Below the pieces are notes generated by a model. The model was given only the letters and a program-made list of their open reading frames with translations. It had not been told where the DNA came from and did no database searches. Source: Rhinopomastus cyanomelas (lineage: Eukaryota; Chordata; Aves; Bucerotiformes; Rhinopomastidae). From it: a DNA stretch of 64,000 bases. Below, one piece after another: positions 11,095-20,958 of the stretch. Where the stretch lies: positions 248,001 through 312,000 of the forward strand of contig VXBP01008680.1 in assembly GCA_013400115.1 (NCBI GenBank), written 5' to 3'. The number at the start of each line of letters is the position of its first letter. The first letter of the stretch is position 1. The translations under genes and the position numbers were made by a program.

Positions 11095-12384
11095 AAGAAT
11101 CTTTTAATTATGTTTCTGTCCTTCATTCCTAGGGATTGTGTCTTTCATAAACCCTGGCCCAGTGAAGGAGACAGATTCTGCAGTGGCAAATGGAGGATTC
11201 ATCTGGGTGACAGACATGGTCAGATGAAAAGGCTAAATTAAGCGAGCGCAGGGTGTCAGTGGAGATACGTGGGTGTCCCTAAAAATCTAGTGGATTTTAC
11301 TTCTGCTTCTTCCTCTTCCTTGACTGAATCTGGGTTTTTAGGTGGCTACTGCCGTTACAGATATGGAAGATCTTGTAACTATCTCTGTAGCCAAAGCAAT
11401 CCCTTCCATGGCTAAAGCTAGCAGTTCCAGGGGGAGGGGCTCTGGTCAGTGGTGGGTGCATGGACATACTGGAGCATTACGAAAAGAAGTACTAACATGT
11501 TTTGGGGGGAAGACTTTGAAACAAGGCTGGCAGTGGTCTGGGTACATGGGCTGGTAGTTGAGGGCACTAAGCAGATGCTGTTTGTAATGGCACCTCTGGA
11601 ACCAGTTAGAAAGCAATCTTAAGCTGTGGCTTCTCTCCTGGGGCCCTCTTCAGTAAAGCAACAGTTTGGGGAGATCAAAGATGTCAAGGTCAGGTGGTGT
11701 GCATTTTTATGACTAGAAATCCCTAGTTCAGGTTAGGAGGCCAGAAGCAAGGGTTACTGCCGTAGCCTTGGCCACGTGCCCTACGGAGAGGGGTTATTGT
11801 ATCCCTGCAAGGTGGACACGAGGTTGGTGCTGTACCTGCTGCAGAGCAGAGAGCTGGTGTTCCTCAAGTTCCTCCTTGCTGGTCAGGCCTAGTGGCCCTG
11901 CCTCAGAGCAAACTTCAGGACCAGGTGGCATTCACTTCCAGCAGAAGGGGCCAGGGATGCAGCAGTTGCACTATTGAGGCTGCAAGCCAGTGAATCCAGT
12001 GCTACCTCTTAAGGGAGTCCACGAGAGAGGAATGCACAGGACAAGTACAGACAACACAGGAGTCTGTGTTTAGGACATGCAGGTGCAACCTCATTCAGCT
12101 GATCTCCACTCCGACATCTTCCCTGTCCATGACACTGGTCGATCCTGCAAGTGACAAAAAATTCAGGCACTGTGGAGAGAATTCTGGATGGCTCATGCCT
12201 GAGTACCTCTCAATCCTCTTGAAGCATTTTGGTGCTCATGCAGTTGAGGGCAGGGTAAGCCCTCAGTCAGGTAATTCTGAAGGCAGTTTGTGTAGCTGGG
12301 GGGCTATAGTAAAGGACTCCGGAGGCTCAAGTCTACGTTCACTTTGCAAAGGTTTCTACAGCCTTATCAAGTCAAGTTCTGTGG

Positions 12385-12562
12385 AAAAAAAGTTCAGTGG
12401 TCAAGTACTGGAACAGGCTGCCCAGGAAGTTGGTGGAGTTGCTGTCCCTGGAGGTGTCCAAAAGCCCATGTAGATCTGGCACTTGGAAACAGGGTTTAGT
12501 GGGCCTGGTGGCATCGGCTTGATTGTTGGACTTGATGGTCTCTTAGGAACTGAATGATTCTG
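12385..12562 (+). mobile_element. Degenerate CR1 3' fragment
   Basis: An old sense-orientation CR1 tail containing TACTGGAACAGGCTGCCCAG and GGACTTGATGGTCTCTTAGG, and ending GAATGATTCTG. The 5' edge is uncertain. Confidence 0.8.
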
Positions 12563-12892
12563 CTGAAGTCCTGGAAAACTTCAGGTTGCTTGGGCTTGCT
12601 GGAGACAGGGCCCAAGCGCAGCTAGAAGCTGGGTCGACCTGTGTCAGGTTAGTTAGGAGTCAGCACAACGTGCCTTAGTAGATAAATTATAGAAACGGCA
12701 TAAAAATCTCCAGAAATAAAGTTGGAGGGGTCTGGCAGAGTGGAGAAAGAACAAGAGCCAAGAAAGGAAGAGAAAAGGAGAAGGAAAACTCAGATGAAGC
12801 ACACATCCCACAGTATCTCCTCAGGCCTTAGGACTGCCTGTCTGGCTAGAGGCACCCACACACGCCCCTGGGGCTTTGAGTGTGGTGTCCCC

Positions 12893-13245
12893 AAAGTCAT
12901 GGAACAGCTAAGGTCAGAAGGGACCTTAAAGATCATCTACTCCAACCTCCCTGCTATAGGCAGTGACACCTCTCAGCTAGATTTGGTTCCTCAAGGCCTC
13001 GTCCAACCTGGTCTTGGACACCTCCGGGTAGAAAGCATCCACAGCCTCTTCAAGCAACCTATTCCGGAGTCTGTCCAGCCTTGTCCTGAAGAACTTTCTA
13101 AATCTGGGATAAACCTACTCTCCTTCAGTGTAAAACCACCCTCCTCCTTGCCTGCTCCCCATGGCTCATCCCACCCACAAGTCTCACACCGCTCTGCCAG
13201 ATGCAGCGGGTGCCTCTCCAGCCTCTCTTGAGTGCTGGTTGCTGA
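12893..13245 (-). mobile_element. CR1 LINE fragment
   Basis: Antisense CR1 with GTCAGAAGGGACCTTAAAG, ATCATCTACTCCAACCTCCC and the later CCTCGTCCAACCTGG segment. Divergence is moderate and the boundaries are approximate. Confidence 0.85.
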
Positions 13246-13878
13246 CAAGGACCAAGGACCTCACTCAGGAGGTCCTCATCTCTTCCTACAGCCACAGCAG
13301 CACCATCTCTGTGATTTCCCTAAGTTTCACCAGGTGGCCCCATTGGAGGGCTGACGTACTTACAATTTCCAGCGTGTACAAGAAGGACAATAACAACCCG
13401 ACCTGACGATCACGAAGGAGGTTTAATGCCATTTAATTACTGCACCTGTGCCAAAAGCCAGGAGGAAAAATATCATTAAACTCCAGAATTAGAAAGCGGG
13501 AGGGAAAACAATCTAATAATAGCAACCACGCCAATAAACCTAAAGGTTATAAGTGGAATCCCCAGAATTTCAAAGTCAAAATGAATTTGTAGAAGTGAAA
13601 AGGTTAGAGGCAGAAAAAACAACGATCAGGCAGCACAAGGTAAACAAGCCATTCATCACAGCCCTCTGCTGAAGCAGCGTCAGGGTGGTTGTAAAGGTGA
13701 TACCTGGTAGCAGCCAGCCTGGCCCCGTGGGCAGCAGGTAGAACCTTTGCCTACAGCAGCCCTACATCACCTGCCACCAGAAAAGTCCCCTGAAACAGAG
13801 CAGCTACAACTCATCACCAGACACACTTCCTACAGGAAATGCTTTGCTGGAAGTAGAGAAGCTTTGACTTGGTCTAGG

Positions 13879-14974
13879 TGACACAGCATCCTCGCAGCCA
13901 ATCTGAGGCAGTGTGGTCTAGATGATGGGGCAGTGAGGTGGATCGTGAACTGGCTCCAGGACAGAAGCCAGAGGGTAGTGGTCAGTGGCACAGAGTCTAG
14001 TCAGAGGCTTGTATCTAGTGGAGTGCCCGAGGGGTTGGTGCTGGGACCAGTCCTGTTCAATCTACTCATCATTGGATTGGATGAGGGATTAGGGTGCACT
14101 GCCAGCAAGTTTGTTGCTGACACAAAGCTGGGTGGTGTCACTGACACCCCAAGAGGCTGTGCTGCCATTCAGTGGGACCAGGACAGACTGGAAAGCTGGG
14201 CAGGGAGAAATGCAATCAAGTATAACAAGGGTAAGTGTGTGGTCTTGCATCTGGGCAGGAATAACCCCAGGTACCAGTATTGTCTGGGGACTGACCTGTT
14301 GGAGAGCAGTGCAGGAGAAAAGGCCCAGGGGGTCCTGGTGGACAGCAGGATGAGCATGTGCCAGCAGCGCGCTCTTGTGGCCAAGAGGGCAAACAGCATC
14401 CTGGGGTGGATCAGAAGGGGGGTGGTTAGCAGATGGAGAGAGGATCTTCTGCCCCTCTACTCTGCACTGGTGAGACCACATCTGGAGTGTTGTGTCCAGT
14501 TCTGGGCCTCTCAGTTCAAGAGGAATGTGGAGCTGCTGGAGGGAGTACAGTGTAGAGCAACGAGGATGATGAAGGAAGTGGAGCACCTCCCATATGAGGA
14601 GAGGCTGAGGGAGCTGGGTCTCTTTAGCTTGGAGAAGAGGAGACTGAGGAGTGACCTCATTAATGTCTAGAAATATTTGAAGGGTGGGTGTCAGGAGGAT
14701 GGAGGAGCCAGGCTCTTCTCAATGTCATCTAGTGGTAGGATGAGGGGCAATGGGTGTGAGCTGGAATATAGGAGGTTCCACATAAATATCAGAAGGAACT
14801 TCTTCCTAGTAAGGGTGACGGAGCCCTGGAGGTTGTGGAGTCTCCTTCTCTGGAGATGTTTAAGACCTACCTGGATGTGTTCCTGTGTGACTTGGTCTAG
14901 GTGATCCTGCTGTGTCAGGGGGATTGGACTGGATGATCTCTTGAGGTCCCTTCCAATCCCTCATGATTCTATGA
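13879..14974 (+). mobile_element. CR1 LINE, 1.1 kb 3' portion with reverse transcriptase remnant
   Basis: This is the longest sense CR1 copy with a reading frame. It begins inside the reverse transcriptase domain, covers the C-terminal part of ORF2 and ends in the tail TCATGATTCTATGA at 14974. It shows a short deletion near 14826, where the sequence for the usual 'NRLPRG' step is missing. Good preservation suggests a comparatively young insertion. Confidence 0.93.
13933..14670 (+). pseudogene. CR1 ORF2 reverse transcriptase C-terminal remnant
   Basis: A 245-codon open frame from the end of the CR1 reverse transcriptase into its C-terminal region. It contains LVLGPVLFNLLI (the LGPLLF block) and then FVADTKLGG where CR1 elements usually have F-A-D-D-T-K-L-G-G, so one of the two catalytic aspartates appears lost. 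Later segments include YSALVRPHLECCVQFW and RRLRSDLINV. The frame stops at TAG (14668-14670), in place of the expected Tyr codon; the ORF2 sequence then continues in the same frame from 14677. It is a dead, 5'-truncated copy, not a host gene. Confidence 0.9.
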
Positions 14975-15853
14975 AAATACAGCCTCACGCCTATTTTTGG
15001 TCTAAACTCGTAAGAAGAGAGTTGAGGTCACCCCTCAGTCTCCTCTTCTCCATGATGACAGGATGATAGTATTTTTTTTGAGTGGCTCCATTGGAAAAGC
15101 TGTTCTTAGGGGAAAAAAACCTGGGTAGCAGTCAAAATGTTAGGAAAAAGTCTTAGTAAATGTCACCTTCAGAAGTCTGCCAGAACAGCTATGGAAACTG
15201 CTCATCTATGGAACAGAAAGCCCCCTGAAGTCACTAAACAGTAAATACCTCGAGAAACTGGCCCGAGAGACTAGATTTTAGGTGTTTTTCAAGAGGCAGT
15301 ACATACCTTTCTGCATGGCTACGAGCTTCATAGCTTTACAAATTGGGACTGGCATTACTGATTGACTTCTGGTGTAGAGTTGGTGTCACGACCAGCAGCT
15401 CACTGCAGCCCAGGTGTGCTGAACTCCAGCATCCAGAATCCTCTGCAGTAAACTCAAGCAGGTCCAGAGGAGGAGTCTTGAGAAGTCTTCCCCAGTTCTA
15501 GCATGAGCTTGTTGCTTTTTTATGAGCTGCTCAAAGGTGATAACCAGCACCTGATGCACCACAAGGAGTCAGCCTACCTCCATTCCCTGTGTCAGTACTT
15601 CTAGGGGATTGGCTCAGGGGCAGACATCAAGGAGTGCCACTGGTCTCCTCCATGGCTGTGGGGTTTGGTGGGTGACCACTGTGGAATGGACCACAAGAAG
15701 AAGAAAACTTTCCTGTACACAGATGCACGCACATATACCCACACATGACATTTGGGAAGGGTTTCACACCTAACTTAGGACGTTCTCACCAGTCTTCAAA
15801 TCAAAGAAGTTGTTAAACTCTTCGAAAGGGTGGGGTTGAAGTTTGGCTAAACA

Positions 15854-15877
15854 GGCACCGTGTGTTTTATCGGTGCC
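15854..15877. repeat. Short inverted repeat next to the long hairpin
   Basis: GGCACCG (15854-15860) and CGGTGCC (15871-15877) form a perfect 7-bp stem with a 10-base loop, 17 bases before the long hairpin. The sequence AGGCACCGTGTG at 15853 is repeated at 16031. Confidence 0.8.
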
Positions 15878-15894
15878 ATGTGTTGAACGTGTTT

Positions 15895-15958
15895 AGGTAA
15901 GTGCAGACACAAAATCCACGGGCTGAACGTGCCCAGGGTTTTGTGTCTGCACTTACCT
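15895..15958. repeat. Perfect 20-bp inverted repeat (hairpin)
   Basis: The left arm, AGGTAAGTGCAGACACAAAA (15895-15914), is the exact reverse complement of the right arm at 15939-15958. The 24-base spacer can extend the stem by about 8 more pairs with two mismatches, leaving a 7-base loop. It lies between genes and matches no repeat I recognise. Confidence 0.92.
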
Positions 15959-16993
15959 GCACAAGTAAGCACCCACATGTAGCTGGATCATCGTTGTTCT
16001 TAACGCCTGACTTACACAGCACAGAGAAGCAGGCACCGTGTGGCTGTCTCATGCAATTATTAAAAAGTTCCCCCGGATTTGGGAGGGAAAAGGTGGGGAG
16101 AGGACAGGGAAGGAAGAGAGAAACTGCATGCGAACATTTTTGTTTGGGGAGATTGAAGGACCTTTACAAAGAGCCACTAAGAGACCTCTTGTTCGTCCTG
16201 CAAACCACGACAGCTTGCAGGAAACGACAAGCGTCGCCTACTACCACTTGCCGGTAGCCTGTGAAACACTCTCTCCCAATATCTAATGCGCTGAGGTGTG
16301 TCAAGGAGCTTTTTCACCGCATGATGTGTGATAAACAGGATATCTCTCGTAATCAGAAATCTAAAGCACGCGGAATGTAAAGACGACAAGAGCAGTGTTT
16401 TTCTTTAAATGAATGTAATCAATGCGCTCATTAGTTTGCTGCGGCAGAAGGAGGGAGTGGGTGGGTGTTTCAGAGCTGGCACATGTCTATTTGGCAACAG
16501 TGAATAGCCCGAGTGTTTACAGAGAGAGCTCTGTGGAATCCCTAGATTCTGCAGATTTCCTTACCAATTTTGTCTCTCGTAATTAGGGATTTTAAATAAT
16601 AAAAGAAAAAGTTAAAGAGGAAGTACAAGCTCCAGCTGGATCAAATAAGAAATAAAAAAAAATTATAAAGAAAATAAAGAAGGGTTTTTAAATTTTCTAT
16701 ATTGCCTTAAAACTAAAAATCAGCAGCAAAGCACAATTTGGCTCTTAAAAGTAACTATGGAAAACCAGCACCTGCTTCCTCAACAGATCTACTCCCTGAT
16801 GTATCCAGAGATATGTCTTCTTAAACTAGTGGTAAGAAGAAGTTCCTACAGCTTTTGGACAGGCAAGACACAAGCCATAGATGGAACAGGAGTGAGCCCG
16901 AGACTTGCTGTGCTTACCTGGCCAACCTGCCTCACTGCAGTGACCTCAGTCCCCAGTGGCAGGTTCAGATAAACTTGTCAGCCACAGTGATAG

Positions 16994-17288
16994 ACACAGA
17001 ATCACAGAATCATTAAGGATTGGAAGGGACCTTGAAAGATCATCTACTCCAATCCTCCTGACACAGCAGGGTCACCTAGACCAAGTCACACAGGAACACA
17101 TCCAGGTGGGTTTTAAACATCTGCAGAGAAGGAGACTCCACAACCCCCCTTGGGCAGCCTGTTCCAGTTCTCTGTCACCCTCACTGGGAAGAAGTCCCTT
17201 CTCATGTTGATGTGAAACCTCCTGTGTTCCAGCTCACACCCATTGCCCCATGTCCTATCACTAGATGACACTGAGAAGAGCCTGGCTC
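16994..17288 (-). mobile_element. CR1 LINE 3' fragment
   Basis: Antisense CR1. It opens with ACAGAATCACAGAATCATT, has GGATTGGAAGGGACC and CACCTAGACCAAGTCACAC, and ends after ACTGAGAAGAGCCTGGCT. It is well preserved. Confidence 0.93.
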
Positions 17289-18899
17289 ACAACAGCTCCA
17301 GTCTGCAAATCCCACTTCCTCCTTCAGGGAGGGCTGAAACGTTACAGCAACCCTTCTCCTCTGAAATGTGGACAGTACGCGGGTTTGCACAAACACAGCC
17401 CAGTCGCTCTTCTGTAGCAGAGCTCCAGCTGACACAAAGGCTCCTTCTCCCAGCTGCTGAGCAGGACAGCAGGTCTGGGCACAGCAAACACATCTTCTGT
17501 GAGAAGCAGTTTCTTGGTTCAGCAAACTGGCTGCAGTGCTACTACCGCTTCTGTGCGCATGGGGTTCCTGAAGAGCCAGCATGGCTGCCACCATCAAGGA
17601 GGAGGTGAACACAGAGGAACAGTACCACTTGTCTTTGAGGAAGGACCACCTCTACAGCACTGCTAATGACAGCAGAAACAAAAGGTCTGACCTGCTCTCC
17701 TGCCCCACATTTTCTTCCTTCCACGGCCCCCACCAGCCTCTCATCTCTGAGACATAATTCTGTTTCATCAAAAATTCCGAAAGGCTATAGGCCCATTTTG
17801 ACCACCAACCAGAAGCTGTGTAACCAACAAGCCCCAAAAGCCTGTAGAGCTGCGCCCTTGGAAGGCTAGTTGCCAACTCAGAGCGGGTGAGGAGACAGCA
17901 CACTTCTCTAAAAGCAGCATCTCTTGTGCTGTTGGACACGAGGACACAGCACGAGGCAGCAGCACAAGCTGCAGGCTGCCTGCAAGCAGCTGTAAGGATG
18001 GGCAGACAAGGTCAGGGTGCCAGGCGACAGCACTCTTGTTCATAGTCTCTGTTGGAAGCTTGGACACTGTCAGAAAGACCAGAGCTAAAGACATCCAGTG
18101 CCATTCCCACTGTTCAAGTGTTACCCAGTTCCTGCAGCTCATGGTCAGGCAAGAACCAGTTTCTCTGTGGCCACATGGGCTCTGAAGAAGAGCAGGAGCT
18201 GAACTAGTTCCTTTGTCTTAGTCCAGCACTGTGAAAACTTCTTCCTAGCTGCAATGTTATTCTGAATTGTTCCAGTGCTTATAGCTGGTGTCTATGGCTT
18301 CTCTAAGTCCTAATAACAAAATTAACTCTAGAAATAGTTAATTATTTTAAATGGAAAACAAGGAACTATTTTCCCTGGTCTAACATGTGTAGAACACGCA
18401 TGTCATACCTGTGCCTGTGTCCACAGGTATTAGACCTGCACTCAACACTGATCAAACCCTACTTCATTACTAGGTGGTAATGTCTGTCTGACCAGAGGTC
18501 ATTTCCTGACTGTAACATGTCTGAAAGAGACTAATACTCTTGGGCCAGCTACATGGAATGAAAAGTGAAGTAAAACCAGCAGCAATTCCAAATGGAGAAG
18601 AAATGCCTACTGCAGAGATGCTGTATCTGGTTTTGTCCAGTCAGTGTCTAAAGGAATTAGGTAAAACAGGATTCAGGAAATAAATATTTAAAATGGTACC
18701 AACTAGGTGCATTTTTCCCCTTTTTTCTTTTTAAGAGTTAATATTCAGAAAGCTACACTGAGACAGTAAAACACCAAGTGCTATGTGAAATCACAGCTCC
18801 CATATCACCATTAAAGAGGTTCCTTCTTTCCTGTGAGACCGGGTCATCTTCAGCCAATCTCATCCTCCTCCTCCCCAAAAAACAGATTACGTGCTGTAT

Positions 18900-18993
18900 C
18901 ATGGAATCACAGAATCATTAGGGATTGGAAGGGACCTCAAGAGATCATCTAGTCCAATCCCCCTGCCACAGCAGAATCACCTAGACCAAGTCA
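18900..18993 (-). mobile_element. CR1 LINE 3' fragment
   Basis: Antisense CR1 3' end (ATGGAATCACAGAATCATT, then GGACCTCAAGAGATCATC), cut after ACCTAGACCAAGTCA where a second CR1 subfamily follows directly. Confidence 0.92.
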
Positions 18994-19196
18994 TAGAGTC
19001 AGTCAGGGTTAGAAGGGACCACAGGATCATCCAGTTCCAACTCCCCTACCATGGGTGGGGACACCCAACCCTAGATCAAGCTGGCCAGAGCCTCATCCAG
19101 ACTGGCCTTAAACACCTCCAAGGACAGGGCCTCTACCACTTTCCTGGGCAACCCATTCCAGGCTCTCACCACTCTCACAGTGAAGAACCTCCTTTG
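18994..19196 (-). mobile_element. CR1 LINE 3' fragment, second subfamily
   Basis: Antisense CR1 of the same subfamily as the one at 4974-5382 (TTCCAACTCCCCTACCATGG, CACCTCCAAGGACAGGGCC). It is truncated after CAGTGAAGAACCTCC. Confidence 0.92.
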
Positions 19197-20200
19197 TTCT
19201 GAGCTCTGAGGTACCGTCGAAGCAGCCCCATCCTACATCCCGTCTCGGTGCACAGAACAATTTATTTGTGTCCTTCAAGCACTTCCCCAGCTCTGACAGC
19301 GACCGTTGTCGCGTGTGATGTTGATTCCTCTGCACCATTACCACGACCACCGATTATCAACCACGGCCGGGCACGGAACCGTGTAGGTGAAGCACATTGT
19401 CACCAGCACCGTTCTGCAGTGGGGGCTTGCTGAGATGCTTCCACGGGAAGGTCCCTCCCCCTCCTCCCATTTCGATTTTTCTGCTGCTTATACTTGATGA
19501 CTAGCAATAAAAACGGGTAAACAGAGATCCGAGGGAAATGAAACTACATCTGCGGAACATTCAGAGCCAGAACGCACAAGGTGGATAATTTGCATGCCGC
19601 GTGTACAAAGTAGTTGCGCAGCTTTCTTCCTACTCCTTTTACATCTCCACAAAACGTAATAATGGATTTCTAATTATACCCCCAAATAACAGGCAAGCTG
19701 CAAGATGCTGGGAGAAAATTGGAAAGGGGGAAAGAAACCCACCAAAGGTACAGATGTAACCAGGCTAGTGACATTTCTATACAGATGCCTTGATGGCTGC
19801 GAAGCAGTCATTTTGAAACAGAAATATTTTAAGTGTCCTAATAGGAGTTTTCATTTTCAGGCAGTTTGCTATGCTGTTAAGTGATGTCAGACTACAAGCT
19901 GTAATCTACCACAATGACCAAAAAGGAGCTGTTTTCATGCCCATTATAATAGATAATTGATTCCTAAATTGGTGCTTTACAAAAGAAACCAATCAGATTT
20001 ATGCCAAATTCAGGCAGTGGATGAATTCTTGACTTCTGATGTTAAACATCTGACGAGCTGTGCCGAAGCAAAGCGTTGTACTCATAAACACTGAGCTCCT
20101 TAAGGCAGAAATTCCTAGTGGACTGTGGAACACAGCCCAAGCCCCCTTCTTATTCAAAGTCAGAATTCAAACTGACTTTCTTCCTGACCAGCTACTACTC

Positions 20201-20378
20201 ACCTGCTGGCAGTGTTGGTAGAGCACGGGACTCTGAATTCCTGGGGTCATGGGTTTGAGCCCCATGCAGGACATCTTGAGACAGTACTGTGGGCTTAACT
20301 CTGCTCCAGCAGGGGGAGGTTGGACTTAGATGATCTTTCGAGGTCCCTTCCAACCTCTAACATTCTATGATTCTGTGA
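20201..20378 (+). mobile_element. tRNA-Lys-like / CR1-tail chimeric element (candidate SINE)
   Basis: The first about 70 bases resemble a tRNA-Lys(CTT) gene: an A-box-like TGGCAGTGTTGG, then TAGAGCACGGGACTCTGAAT, and a B-box GGTTTGAGCCC at 20252-20262. About 40 unrelated bases follow. Then comes a CR1 3' end (GATGATCTTTCGAGGTCCC ... CATTCTATGATTCTGTGA). The order tRNA head, linker, LINE tail is that of a tRNA-derived SINE moved by CR1. It is not a working tRNA gene: the anticodon position reads CTG and no matching 3' acceptor strand is evident. It could also be a tRNA pseudogene that was captured by a CR1 once only. Confidence 0.7.
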
Positions 20379-20461
20379 AAAAATGAAGGAAAGGTGACAT
20401 CCTCAGACAACCAAAGAGCTAGACACCACCACTGTATCAGTCGTTACCGCACTGAGCAGCA

Positions 20462-20958
20462 ATTACCTGCCTTAGTTTTGGGCACCTCAGTACAAGGGAG
20501 ACATCAAGGTGCTGGAGCGAGTGCAGAGGAGGGTAATGAAGCTGGTGAAGGGCCTGGAGAATAAATCTTGTGAGGAGAGAATGAGACAGTTGGGGCTGTT
20601 TAGTCTGCGGAAGAGGAGACCTCATCACTCTCTACAACTATCTGAAAGCACATTGTAGAGACGTTGCTGCTGGTCTCTTCTCACAGGTCATTAGTGACAG
20701 AACCAGAGGGAAGGGTTTCAAGCTTCAGCACGGGAGGTTTAGACTGGACATCAGGAAGAAATTCTTCACAGAGGCAGTGGTCAGGCACTGGAATGGGCTG
20801 CCCAGGATGCTGGTTGAGTCCCCATCCCTGAACATGTTTAAAAGTGGCTTAGCTGTAGGTTTAGGGGATCTAGTTTAGGGGCGAAGTTGTAGAGTAGGGT
20901 TGATGGTTGGACTGAATGATCCCAAAGGTCTTTTCCAAACAAAATGATTCTGTGACAC
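20462..20958 (+). mobile_element. CR1 LINE 3' fragment
   Basis: Sense CR1 of a more diverged subfamily. It contains GGTGCTGGAGCGAGTGCAGA, GACTGGACATCAGGAAGAAA and TGGTTGGACTGAATGATCCC, and ends ATGATTCTGTGAC. Confidence 0.9.

Noticed and set aside
12722..13406. A 169-codon frame and its neighbours.
   Set aside because: They overlap an antisense CR1 and show no conserved protein features.
20201..20272. A functional tRNA gene.
   Set aside because: The anticodon position has changed, the acceptor stem does not close, and a CR1 tail follows, so a SINE or pseudogene is the better reading.
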